64,000 nucleotides of DNA, taken from NCBI RefSeq assembly GCF_004522155.1, contig NZ_SDEA01000011.1, forward strand, positions 32,646 to 96,645, in the 5' to 3' direction. A model generated the notes under the pieces. It was not told the DNA's origin, did not search any database, and saw only the letters and a program-made list of their open reading frames with translations. The position numbers and the translations under genes were made by a program. Positions 29,665-37,603 of this stretch are shown piece by piece. Each line of letters opens with the position of its first letter. Within the stretch, counting starts at the first letter, position 1. Source of the stretch: Paracoccus luteus. GTDB lineage: Bacteria; Pseudomonadota; Alphaproteobacteria; Rhodobacterales; Rhodobacteraceae.

Positions 29665-30627
29665 TCATCCCACGAAAAGCCGCATTGCTGCCGCCATGAA
29701 TGCGTCGGCCACGTCTGCCGTCTCGAACATCAGCTCGTGCCGGGCACCCGGAAACTCCAGCAGCCGCGCGCCCGGCCAGTCGCCGGCGCGGTGGCGGATC
29801 GCGGCTGGCGAGACGACCCGCTCGGCCCCGCCGACCCCGATCAGCGCCGGCAGATCGGGCGAGGGCAGGGCGGCCAGCCGCTGCATCTCGGCCCGTGCGG
29901 CGGCGACCCAGGCATAGGTCGCGCCCCCCAGCGTCAGTTCCGGCCAGCTGCCCGCCTGCGCCACCAGCCGCGCCCATTGCCGCGCGTCGCCGGTCAGCGC
30001 GTTGCACCGGAAGGGCGCGTCCAGCAGATAGGCGCCGCCGCCGCCGGTGCCCACAGCGCAGCGATCGGCGCGGCCCAGCCGGTCGGCGGCGCGGGTGATC
30101 CCCGCCAGCACCGCCCCCGGCACACGCGGATGGTGCAGCCCCCACATCGGCGCCGAAAACGCCGCCCTCTCCACCGGCAGCGCGTTCATCAGCGCGGCCA
30201 GCCCGATGCAGCCGCCCATCGAATGGGCCAGCAGATGCCACGGCCGGGGCAGGTCCAGCGCCTGCGCCGCGACCACCAGTTCCACCACGTCGCGCTGGTA
30301 ATCGGCGAAGTCGGCGACATGGCCGCGCCGGGTGTCGGGCAGCAGCCGGTCGGACAGGCCCTGCCCGCGCCAGTCGACGGCGATCACCGCCAGCCCCTCG
30401 CCGGTCAGGCGGCGGGCGACGGTGCCGTATTTCTCAAGATACTCGGTGCGGCCCTGGAACAGCAGCACCGTCCCGCGCGCGGCGCCCTCGGGCAGCCACA
30501 GCGCGGCGCGCAGCCGCACGCCGTCGTCGGCATGCAGCCACCATGCGGCGGGCGGCGCGGGGTCGCCCGGCAGGACGTGGAACGGCGCGGCGTCGTGCGC
30601 GCCGTCCCGGGGATCGCACGCGGCCAC
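29665..30627 (-). CDS. alpha/beta hydrolase, lysophospholipase (PldB)-like
   Basis: 320-residue serine hydrolase. The nucleophile elbow is AHSMGG (LLAHSMGGCIGLAALMNAL), preceded by the lysophospholipase-type segments LLFQGRTEYLEKYG and VDWRGQGLS. Later acidic and His residues sit in IGVGGAERVVSP and PGARHELMFE, completing a catalytic triad. The start is GTG at 30627, directly abutting the stop codon (TAG) of the SCP2 gene upstream, so the two form an operon. Substrate, a monoacyl phospholipid or glyceride, is inferred from the family. Confidence 0.88.
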   Translation of the reverse strand: MAACDPRDGAHDAAPFHVLPGDPAPPAAWWLHADDGVRLRAALWLPEGAARGTVLLFQGRTEYLEKYGTVARRLTGEGLAVIAVDWRGQGLSDRLLPDTRRGHVADFADYQRDVVELVVAAQALDLPRPWHLLAHSMGGCIGLAALMNALPVERAAFSAPMWGLHHPRVPGAVLAGITRAADRLGRADRCAVGTGGGGAYLLDAPFRCNALTGDARQWARLVAQAGSWPELTLGGATYAWVAAARAEMQRLAALPSPDLPALIGVGGAERVVSPAAIRHRAGDWPGARLLEFPGARHELMFETADVADAFMAAAMRLFVG

Positions 30628-30912
30628 CTACGACAGCGCGGCGCCCAGCTTCATCGCGTCGGGCAGCGAGCCGTCGATCTTCAGCTTGCCCGACATATAG
30701 GCCATCGCCGGGTTCACGTCGCCGTTCAGGATGCCCTCGAACGTGTCGCGGCTGGCGGTCAGCGTCACCTCGGCCGGCTCGTCGCCCGCGCGCACGCCGC
30801 CGGCGTCGATCATGATCGCGCCTTCGCCCTCGATCACGAACTTGGCGGTCGAATCGAACGACGAAATCTTGGCGCCCAGCGCCTTCACGGCACCCTCGAT
30901 CACAGCACTCAT
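30628..30912 (-). CDS. SCP2 sterol-binding domain protein
   Basis: 94-residue protein that is essentially a bare SCP2 (sterol carrier) domain, expected to bind hydrophobic ligands such as fatty acyl chains in the cytosol. Visible: AKFVIEGEGAIMIDAGG, EVTLTASRDTFEGILNGDVNPAMAYMSGKLKIDGSLPDAMKL, the family core. It has a near-perfect ribosome site, AAAGGAGG, 6 bases before the ATG, so high expression is likely. Its stop is followed without a gap by the GTG start of the hydrolase, suggesting the pair works on lipids together. Confidence 0.93.
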   Translation of the reverse strand: MSAVIEGAVKALGAKISSFDSTAKFVIEGEGAIMIDAGGVRAGDEPAEVTLTASRDTFEGILNGDVNPAMAYMSGKLKIDGSLPDAMKLGAALS

Positions 30913-30964
30913 CTTTATCCTCCTTTGGGTGGCGTCGCGTCGCGTCAGCCATTACATCGGCACT

Positions 30965-31540
30965 ATGCGTCGCGTCTCCGCCCGTTTCCATCCCGTCGTC
31001 GCGGCATTTTGCACCGGAGTGGTTGCGATTTCGTTGACCGCCGCGCCGATGGCCGCCCAGGCCCCGGCCGAGATGGATCGGCTTTTCGCGGAACTGGCCC
31101 AATCCGACGGCGACGGCTGGATGCGCGCCCGGTCCGACATCGAACGGGCGTGGTCGCGTTCCGGGTCGGCCGCGCTGGACCTGCTGCTGCAGCGGGGCGA
31201 GGCGGCGCTGGACGCGGGCGACCCCATCGCCGCCATCGGCCACCTGACCGCCCTGATCGACCATGCGCCGGATTTTCCGGCGGGCTTTGCCGCCCGCGCG
31301 CAGGCCTATGCGATGGCCGGGCAGTTCGGCCCCGCGACCGCCGACCTGGCGCAGACGCTGGCGCTGGAACCCCGTCACTGGCCGGCGCTGACCCAGCTTG
31401 CCGCCATGCTGGAGGAGGCGGGCGACGACGACCGTGCGCTGGCCGCCTGGCGCGCCAGCCTGGACATCAACCCCCACCAGCCCGAGGCGCTGGACGGCGT
31501 TGCGCGGCTGACCGCCCGGCACACCGGGCAGGACGTCTGA
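30965..31540 (+). CDS. TPR-repeat periplasmic protein
   Basis: 191-residue protein with a signal peptide (hydrophobic stretch about residues 9-30, ending AAPMAAQA) and three tetratricopeptide-like repeats: LLLQRGEAALDAGDPIAAIGHL, AFAARAQAYAMAGQFGPATADL-type (residues about 100-135) and AMLEEAGDDDRALAAWRASLDINP. TPRs mediate protein contacts; the partner is unknown. The gene is divergent from the SCP2 gene (52 bp gap) and one base before the GTG of the helicase gene, so it is probably co-transcribed with it. Confidence 0.85.
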   Translation: MRRVSARFHPVVAAFCTGVVAISLTAAPMAAQAPAEMDRLFAELAQSDGDGWMRARSDIERAWSRSGSAALDLLLQRGEAALDAGDPIAAIGHLTALIDHAPDFPAGFAARAQAYAMAGQFGPATADLAQTLALEPRHWPALTQLAAMLEEAGDDDRALAAWRASLDINPHQPEALDGVARLTARHTGQDV

Positions 31541-31541
31541 G

Positions 31542-34500
31542 GTGGCGGGGCGCGTCACGGCCGTGCTGGGGCCGACCAACACCGGCAAGACTCACTATGC
31601 CATCGAGCGGATGCTGGCCCACCGGACCGGCGTCATCGGCCTGCCGCTGCGTCTGCTGGCGCGCGAGGTCTATGACCGCATCGTCAGGGCGCGCGGCCCG
31701 TCGGTCGTGGCGCTGATCACCGGCGAAGAACGCATTGTCCCGGAACGCGCCGCTTATTGGGTCGCCACCACCGAGGCCATGCCCGAGGTGCTGGCCGATT
31801 TCGTCGCCATCGACGAAATTCAGCTGTGCGCCGACCCTGAACGCGGCCACGTCTTCACCGACCGCCTGCTGCACATGCGCGGCCTGCACGAGACGCTGTT
31901 TCTGGGCAGCGCCACAATGCGCCCCGCCATCGCCGCGCTGGTCCCCGAGGCGCAGTTCATGCGGCGCGAACGGTTCTCGACGCTCAGCTGGGCGGGGTCG
32001 CGCAAGCTCAGCCGGATGCCGCCGCGATCGGCCATCGTCGGGTTCAGCGTCGATGACGTCTATGCCACCGCCGAACTGCTGCGCCGGCAAAAGGGCGGCT
32101 GCGCCGTCGTCATGGGCGCGCTGTCGCCGCGCACGCGCAATGCGCAGGTGGCCATGTATCAGGCCGGAGAGGTCGATTACCTGGTCGCCACCGACGCCAT
32201 CGGCATGGGGCTGAACCTGGACATCCACCACGTCGCGTTCGAGGCGACGCACAAGTTCGACGGCCGCCGCCTGCGCCCGCTGTTCCCGCACGAACTGGGC
32301 CAGATCGCCGGGCGCGCCGGGCGTCACACCGAACCCGGCACCTTCGGCGTCACCGGCGAGGCCGCGCCCTTGGACGAAGGGCTGATCGACGCCATCGAGA
32401 ACCACCGCTTTGCCCCGATCAGCCGGCTGGTCTGGCGCAATTCCGCGCTGGAGTTCGGGACGCTGGACCGGCTGGCGCAATCGCTGGAACAGCCGTCGGG
32501 CGACGAGTGGCTGGGCCGCGGGCGCGAGGCCGACGACCTGTCTGCGCTGAAGGTGCTGCGCGAGATGCCCGAGATCCGCGACCGGGTGACGCACCCGAAA
32601 GACGTGCGGCTTTTGTGGGACGTCTGCCGCATCCCCGATTTCCGCGGCATCTCGCCGGCGGAACACACGACGCTGCTGACCCGCATCTTCGGGTTCCTGC
32701 AGGACGGCGGCATCCCCGGCGACTGGCTGGCGCGGTCGGTCGCCCGCATCGACAAGCCCGGCGGCGACATCGACGCGATCAGCAAGCGGCTGGCCTATAT
32801 CCGTACCTGGACCTATGTCGCGCAGCGCAGCGGCTGGGTCAGGGACGAAGCCCATTGGCGGGGCGAGACGCGGGCTGTAGAAGACCGCCTGTCGGACGCC
32901 CTGCACGCGGCGCTGACGCAGCGATTCGTGGACCGGCGCACATCCGTGCTGATGCGCCGGCTCAAGCAGAAGGAGAGCCTGGTGGCCGAGGTGAACGACA
33001 AGGGCGAAGTGACGGTCGAGGGCGAGTTCGCCGGCCGTCTGGACGGTTTCCGGTTTCGGGCCGACCCCGCCGCCGCGGGGGACGAGGCAAGGATGCTGAC
33101 CCGCGCCGCCTATGAGGCGCTGCGCCCCGAGTTCCACCTGCGCGCCGACCGCTTTCTGAACGCGCCCGACCCGGAACTGGACTTTACCGTGCAGGGCGGG
33201 CTGATGTGGGGGTCGGCCGCCGTCGGCAAGCTGGTCAAGGGCGCCGAGCCGCTGAAGCCCGGCATCGAGGTCTTTGTCGACGAAGAGGCCGGGTCCGAGA
33301 TCGCCGACAAGGTGCGCCGCCGCCTGCAGCATTTCATCGACCGCAAGATCGCGACCGGGTTCGAGCCGCTGCTGGGCCTGCTGGCCGACGAGGCCGTGAC
33401 CGGTCTGGCGCGCGGCGTCGCCTTCCGCCTGGGCGAGGCGATGGGCGTGCTGCCGCGCGAAGGCATCGCGTCCGAGATCAAGGAACTGGACCAGGACGCG
33501 CGCGGCAGCCTGCGCAAGCACGGCGTCCGGTTCGGGCAATACACCATCTTCCTGCCGGCGGTGCTGAAGCCCGCGCCGACCCGGCTGCGCCTGCTGCTGT
33601 CGGCCCTGTGGGACGGCGCGGACGAGTTCCCCGAAAGCCCGCCGCCCGGGCTGGTGACCATCCCGAACCTGCCCGACGTTCCGCGCGGCTATTACACGCT
33701 GTCGGGGTATCACCCGGCGGGCGACCGCGCGATCCGCATCGACATGCTGGAACGGCTGGCCGACATGCTGCGCGGCCAGGACAGCCGCGGCGGGTTCGAG
33801 GCGACGCCCGAGATGCTGTCGATCACCGGCATGACGCTGGACCAGTTCGCCGACCTGATGGGGGGGCTGGGCTATCGCGCCACCAAGGCCGAGCGGGTCA
33901 AGGCCCGCGCGGCGGCAACCTCGGCGGCCGCGCCGGAACCCGCCGCCCTGCCCGAGGGCGAGGCCGCGGCGCCGATGACCGAAGAGGAAAGCGTGCTGGC
34001 CGCCGAGACCCGCGCCCGGTGGGAGGCCGAGCAGGCCGAGCGCCGCGCCGCCGACGCGGCCGCCGAGGTCCATCGCCGCGCCGAGGCCGAGGCCGCAGCG
34101 GCGGCGGGCGGCGAGGACGGGCCGGTTGCCGTTGGCGCGGATGCGGGTGCCGCTGATGCTGATGCGGGTGCCGTTGACGCGGATGCGGTGGCCGCTGACG
34201 CGGATGCGCTCGCCGTCGATACGGGCGCGGCCGCTGCTGACGCAGGCGCTGACGGGGATAAGGCCGCTGTTGGCCCGGCCGCAGGCAATGACGTGCACGC
34301 GGCCGACACCGCGCCGGGCGAGGCCGACGCAAGCGCCGCGGCGTCCGAGATGGAGAGCTTCTACACCTTCGTCTGGGCACCGCGTTCGCGCGGGCCGCGC
34401 AGGGCGCATGAGGGCGACGGGCGCGGCGACAATCGCGGCGATGGCCGTGGCGACAATCGCGGACACCGCCGCTTTGACGGCAACCGCGGTGGCGAACAGG

Positions 34501-34829
34501 GTGCGCCGGCCGACGGGCGCGGCGATCGGCCGCGCGGCGAACGCCGCCCGGGGTCCAAGCCCGGCGGCGAGCGTGCGCGCGAGGCCGGGGCCGAGGGTCA
34601 GCCCGACCGGACCGCGCGCGAGGGCGGCAAGCCCGCCCGCTTTGGCGGCAAGGGCGGCAAGCCGCAGGGCCACCGCTCCGGCGACAAGCAGGGCGGCAAG
34701 CCCGGCGGCCACGGCGGCAAGGGCAAGCCCGAGGGCGCACGGTTCGAGGCGCGGCCCCCCCGCGCCGAAAAGCCGCTGGACCCCGACAGCCCCTTTGCCG
34801 TGCTGGCCGCGCTGAAGAACAAGCCTTGA
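31542..34829 (+). CDS. SUV3-like DEAD/DEAH-type RNA helicase with low-complexity tail
   Basis: 1095-residue helicase, GTG start 1 base after the TPR gene. The N-terminus resembles mitochondrial SUV3 RNA helicases: Walker A GPTNTGKT (residues 10-17), DEIQ box (AIDEIQLC, about residue 89), GSATMRP (motif III) and the C-terminal core IGMGLNLDIHHVAFE with QIAGRAGRHTEPG (motif VI). After a conserved middle region, residues about 790-880 are Ala/Glu/Arg-rich, about 863-909 are Ala-Asp repeats, and about 960-1068 are Gly/Arg/Lys/Asp-rich, like an RNA-binding tail. Alphaproteobacterial homologues are named helicase-related proteins; role in RNA decay is inferred. Confidence 0.9.
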   Translation: MAGRVTAVLGPTNTGKTHYAIERMLAHRTGVIGLPLRLLAREVYDRIVRARGPSVVALITGEERIVPERAAYWVATTEAMPEVLADFVAIDEIQLCADPERGHVFTDRLLHMRGLHETLFLGSATMRPAIAALVPEAQFMRRERFSTLSWAGSRKLSRMPPRSAIVGFSVDDVYATAELLRRQKGGCAVVMGALSPRTRNAQVAMYQAGEVDYLVATDAIGMGLNLDIHHVAFEATHKFDGRRLRPLFPHELGQIAGRAGRHTEPGTFGVTGEAAPLDEGLIDAIENHRFAPISRLVWRNSALEFGTLDRLAQSLEQPSGDEWLGRGREADDLSALKVLREMPEIRDRVTHPKDVRLLWDVCRIPDFRGISPAEHTTLLTRIFGFLQDGGIPGDWLARSVARIDKPGGDIDAISKRLAYIRTWTYVAQRSGWVRDEAHWRGETRAVEDRLSDALHAALTQRFVDRRTSVLMRRLKQKESLVAEVNDKGEVTVEGEFAGRLDGFRFRADPAAAGDEARMLTRAAYEALRPEFHLRADRFLNAPDPELDFTVQGGLMWGSAAVGKLVKGAEPLKPGIEVFVDEEAGSEIADKVRRRLQHFIDRKIATGFEPLLGLLADEAVTGLARGVAFRLGEAMGVLPREGIASEIKELDQDARGSLRKHGVRFGQYTIFLPAVLKPAPTRLRLLLSALWDGADEFPESPPPGLVTIPNLPDVPRGYYTLSGYHPAGDRAIRIDMLERLADMLRGQDSRGGFEATPEMLSITGMTLDQFADLMGGLGYRATKAERVKARAAATSAAAPEPAALPEGEAAAPMTEEESVLAAETRARWEAEQAERRAADAAAEVHRRAEAEAAAAAGGEDGPVAVGADAGAADADAGAVDADAVAADADALAVDTGAAAADAGADGDKAAVGPAAGNDVHAADTAPGEADASAAASEMESFYTFVWAPRSRGPRRAHEGDGRGDNRGDGRGDNRGHRRFDGNRGGEQGAPADGRGDRPRGERRPGSKPGGERAREAGAEGQPDRTAREGGKPARFGGKGGKPQGHRSGDKQGGKPGGHGGKGKPEGARFEARPPRAEKPLDPDSPFAVLAALKNKP
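34130..34270 (+). repeat. Ala-Asp coding repeat in the helicase tail
   Basis: Imperfect 6-12 bp repeats (variants of GCGGATGCG, GCTGATGCG and GCCGTTGACGCG) that encode an Asp-Ala-Ala/Val series. Such repeats can change length by slippage, always in frame if by multiples of 3. They fall in the predicted disordered tail, outside the helicase core. Confidence 0.75.
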
Positions 34830-34854
34830 TCGCCGCAGCGGCCGGGCGGCCCTG

Positions 34855-35202
34855 ATGGCGCGGCGCGCCGGCCGCGATGACGCGCCCAGGGCCGTGCCCG
34901 AGGCGATCCGGCTGGACCGCTGGCTGTGCCACGCGCGCGTCTTCAAGACCCGCAGCCTGGCCGCCGACCGCATCGCCGCGGGCGGCGTCAGGATCAACGG
35001 CACCCCCTGCCGCAAGCCCGCGCACGAGGTCCGCCCAGGCGATGTCGTGACCGCCGCCGTGCCCGGCGGCGTGCGCAGCCTGCGCGTTCTGGCGCCGGGC
35101 GAACGCCGCGGCCCCGCGGCCGAGGCGCAGGGTCTGTATGAGGATCTGGACCGCCCCGCCGCCGACGATGGCCCGGCCGGGGGGATCGGCGGCGCCGCTT
35201 GA
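34855..35202 (+). CDS. S4 domain RNA-binding protein (Hsp15-like)
   Basis: 115-residue protein with an N-terminal S4 RNA-binding domain: IRLDRWLCHARVFKTRSLAADRIAAGGVRINGTPCRKPAHEVRPGDVV, as in Hsp15, which recycles stalled 50S subunits with nascent chains in E. coli. The C-terminal 30 residues are acidic and Gly/Ala-rich. It starts 25 bp after the helicase stop, so an RNA-related operon with the helicase is likely. The Hsp15 role is inferred from similarity. Confidence 0.9.
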   Translation: MARRAGRDDAPRAVPEAIRLDRWLCHARVFKTRSLAADRIAAGGVRINGTPCRKPAHEVRPGDVVTAAVPGGVRSLRVLAPGERRGPAAEAQGLYEDLDRPAADDGPAGGIGGAA

Positions 35203-35258
35203 ACCGGGGCGGGCAAAGGTCTAGGTGAAAGCCCGACCGCCCGCGCGAGGATACGCCG

Positions 35259-35597
35259 ATGACCTATGTCGTGACCGAAAACTGCATCATGTGCAAATAC
35301 ACGGACTGCGTCGAGGTCTGCCCGGTGGACTGTTTCTATGAGGGCGAGAACACGCTGGTCATCCACCCCGACGAATGCATCGACTGCGGCGTCTGCGAAC
35401 CCGAATGCCCGGCCGACGCGATCCGCCCCGACACCGAGCCGGACATGGACAAATGGGTCGAGTTCAACCGGACCTATGCCGATCAGTGGCCGGTCATCAC
35501 CCGCAAGAAAGACCCGCTGCCCGGCTATCAGGAGATGGACGGCCAGCCCGGCAAGCTTGAGAAATACTTCTCGCCCGCGCCGGGCGAGGGCGACTGA
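35259..35597 (+). CDS. fdxA: seven-iron ferredoxin FdxA
   Basis: 112-residue soluble electron carrier. The N-terminus has the 3Fe-4S/4Fe-4S pattern of Azotobacter-type Fd[18 protein letters not shown] (residues 9-25) and [12 protein letters not shown] (about residues 40-51). The C-terminal extension ([22 protein letters not shown]) is typical of this group. It lies 56 bp after the S4 gene. A 13-pair terminator hairpin follows; that terminator, together with the tail of the convergent gene, is duplicated in tandem. Confidence 0.96.
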   Translation: MTYVVTENCIMCKYTDCVEVCPVDCFYEGENTLVIHPDECIDCGVCEPECPADAIRPDTEPDMDKWVEFNRTYADQWPVITRKKDPLPGYQEMDGQPGKLEKYFSPAPGEGD

Positions 35598-35789
35598 TCG
35601 CCGCACCGACGGCAGTTTCAGGCAAGGCCCGGCCCCGCGCCGGGCCTTGCCGTTGCCCTGGTTCGCGGTGGCGCCGTCCACGATGCGCGTGATCCCCGCA
35701 CCGCTGCGCTTTCAGGCAAGGCCCGGCCACGCGCCGGGCCTTTGCCGTTGCCGCCTAGTTCGCCGTGGCGTCGTCCACGATGCGCGACA
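35596..35789. repeat. tandem duplication (period about 94-95 bp) of terminator and DUF302 gene tail
   Basis: Unit 1 (35596-35690) and unit 2 (35691-35789) share TGATC-CCGCACCG, TTTCAGGCAAGGCCCGGCC, GCGCCGGGCCTT, GCCGTTGCC, GTTCGC, GTGGCG and GTCCACGATGCGCG. Each carries a terminator hairpin: 35621-35633 with 35639-35651 (13 perfect pairs), and 35715-35727 with 35733-35746 (one bulged T). Unit 2 contains the real last codons of the DUF302 gene; unit 1 holds a relic of them that has lost the stop codon context. Confidence 0.85.
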
Positions 35790-36225
35790 GCATGTCGTTG
35801 ACCGGCTGCATCGTCTCGCCCGGATAGATGCGGTGGCCGACGGTCACCTGGCCCGGCTGGTCCACGGTCTCATAGACGAAGATGGAATAGGGGCAGAACT
35901 GGATGTTGGTCACGTCCGCCTCCATCACCTGGCGGGACACGGCGGCCGAACAGAAGGTATAGGCGTCGGCGGCGGCATACAGATCCTTGGTGCCGCCCAC
36001 GTCGGCCTTGGTCCGGGCCAGCATGTCGCCGACCTGGCTGGTGCTGTCGATCACAAGCCCCGCGTTGGTGATGGCCTGTTCGACGGCGAAGGTCGCATCC
36101 TCGAACGGGGCCTCGACCGTCTTGGCATAGGCGGGGACGGAAACGGGCGCCTGCGCGGCGGCTGCGGCGGGCAGCGCCAGCGCCGCGGCCAGTGCAAGCC
36201 GGGCAAGGGTCGGGATCGGGGTCAT
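35755..36225 (-). CDS. DUF302 domain protein, secreted
   Basis: 156-residue predicted periplasmic protein. Start ATG at 36225 is preferred because GGAG lies 6-9 bases upstream; an in-frame GTG four codons earlier overlaps that site. A Sec signal peptide (LARLALAAALALPAAAAAQA) precedes a DUF302-type domain: KTVEAPFEDATFAVEQAITNAG, DMLARTKADVGG, FCSAAVSRQVMEADVTNIQFCPYSIFVYET and HRIYPGETMQPVNDML. Two Cys (in FCSAA and FCPYS) may form a disulfide. It is 25 bp upstream-separated from soxS on the same strand, so it may be co-transcribed with soxS. Function unknown. Confidence 0.88.
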   Translation of the reverse strand: MTPIPTLARLALAAALALPAAAAAQAPVSVPAYAKTVEAPFEDATFAVEQAITNAGLVIDSTSQVGDMLARTKADVGGTKDLYAAADAYTFCSAAVSRQVMEADVTNIQFCPYSIFVYETVDQPGQVTVGHRIYPGETMQPVNDMLSRIVDDATAN

Positions 36226-36250
36226 CGGCGTCTCCACTGCGGGGGAAAGG

Positions 36251-36694
36251 TCAGTTCGCGGGGGGCGGGGCAGGGGCCGGCAGGGTGCCGCCTTGCTGCG
36301 GCGGTGCCGCAGGGTCGGTCCACCCGGCCTGTTCCAGCATGTCGTCCAGCAGCACCCAGAAGAACTCGTCGCCCGGATAGCCGGCCATCCGCGCCACCTC
36401 GGCCCCGTCGTCGGTCAGCACGAAGGTCGGCGTGATGGCGGGCGGGCCGCCGATCAGGGTCATGCCGTCGGGCAGCGGGGCCTTGATGTCGAGTTGCAAC
36501 AGCGGCGCGGCCGCGCCCTCGGCCGTGTCGGGATAGGCGGGGCCGATCTGTTCGTGCCAGCGCGCGCAATAGATGCAGCCGTCGCGTTCGAACATCACCA
36601 GCCGCAGTTCGCCCGCCCCGGCGCCGGTCATGGCGATCCCTGCCGCCATCGCGGCCGTCAGCAGCAGGCGGACAGGTCTGGAAAGGCGGCGCAA
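36251..36694 (-). CDS. soxS: SoxS, periplasmic thiol-disulfide protein
   Basis: 147-residue thioredoxin-fold protein, in Paracoccus needed to keep the SoxY substrate-carrier Cys active. Signal or anchor segment (residues 9-27), then the redox motif DGCIYCARW (Cys40, Cys43), then ITPTFVLTDDGAEVARMAGYPGDEFFW with a cis-Pro. The start is TTG at 36694 with GAGG 8 bases upstream; the only nearer upstream ATG is followed at once by a stop. The gene is divergent from soxV across 174 bp, as in P. pantotrophus, but no soxR is next to it. Confidence 0.9.
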   Translation of the reverse strand: MRRLSRPVRLLLTAAMAAGIAMTGAGAGELRLVMFERDGCIYCARWHEQIGPAYPDTAEGAAAPLLQLDIKAPLPDGMTLIGGPPAITPTFVLTDDGAEVARMAGYPGDEFFWVLLDDMLEQAGWTDPAAPPQQGGTLPAPAPPPAN

Positions 36695-36868
36695 CGATCT
36701 TACCTCATCTGGGCGGCGCGGTGGCGGACCGCATCCCGGCCGGGTCGGTTGACGGGCGCGGCTGACTGGCGCAGCCTGTCACGCTTGTGGTCAGGACCGC
36801 AACGCCGACGTGCCGCGGCAGGTTTCACACGGCCCGACAAGTCACGGCCCGGCAAGGCAAGGACGAAG

Positions 36869-37603
36869 ATGCCCGAGATTTCCTATGGCGGGGCCATGCT
36901 GGCCGGGCTCCTGTCGTTCCTGTCGCCCTGCATCCTGCCGATGGTGCCGTTCTATCTGGCCTATCTGGCCGGCATCTCGATGGGCGAACTGCGCGGCGAC
37001 GGGCTGGCGCCGGGCGCGCGGCGGCGGTTGGTGGCCGGGTCCATCGCCTTTGCGCTGGGGGTCACGACGATCTTCGTGCTGCTGGGCCTGGGCGCGACGG
37101 CGCTGGGATCGGCCTTCGCCCAGTGGCGGACCGAGCTTTCGTGGGCCGCAGCGGCGATCCTGCTGGTGTTCGGGCTGCATTTCCTGGGCGTGATCCGGGT
37201 GCCATTCCTGTACCGGCAGGCGCGGCTGGACAGCACGGCCAGCGCGGCCACGCTGCCCGGCGCCTATCTCATGGGGCTGGCGTTCGGGTTCGGCTGGACG
37301 CCTTGCGCCGGCCCCGCGCTGGCCGCGATCCTGTTCGTGGCGGGCGGGCAGGGCGATCTGTGGCGGGGCGGCGCGCTGCTGCTGGTCTATGGGCTGGCGA
37401 TGACGCTGCCGTTTGTGCTGGCGGCGTTCTTTGCCCGGCCGTTCCTGTCCTGGATCGCACGGCACCGGGCGCTGCTGGGGCGCGTTGAAAAGGCGATGGG
37501 CGTGATGCTGATCCTGTTTGCGGTGCTGATCGCGACCGACAGCGTCAACCGCATCGCGGCGATCATGGTGAACAACATGGACTGGAGCGTGACGATCCGA
37601 TGA
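36869..37603 (+). CDS. soxV: SoxV, CcdA-type membrane thiol transporter
   Basis: 244-residue membrane protein that moves reducing equivalents from cytosolic thioredoxin to periplasmic SoxW (and SoxS). It has six hydrophobic helices and the CcdA/DsbD-beta redox Cys pair in LSPCILPMVPF (Cys21) and WTPCAGPALAAILF (Cys146). Start ATG at 36869 follows AAGGACGA. The final four bases overlap the soxW start (ATGA). Order soxS(-)/soxV-soxW(+) is that of Paracoccus sox clusters, which separates it from cytochrome-maturation CcdA. Confidence 0.93.
   Translation: MPEISYGGAMLAGLLSFLSPCILPMVPFYLAYLAGISMGELRGDGLAPGARRRLVAGSIAFALGVTTIFVLLGLGATALGSAFAQWRTELSWAAAAILLVFGLHFLGVIRVPFLYRQARLDSTASAATLPGAYLMGLAFGFGWTPCAGPALAAILFVAGGQGDLWRGGALLLVYGLAMTLPFVLAAFFARPFLSWIARHRALLGRVEKAMGVMLILFAVLIATDSVNRIAAIMVNNMDWSVTIR

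Noticed and set aside
36869..37603. CcdA for cytochrome c maturation or DsbD fragment
   Set aside because: Position between soxS and soxW with a 4 bp overlap to soxW makes SoxV the better reading.
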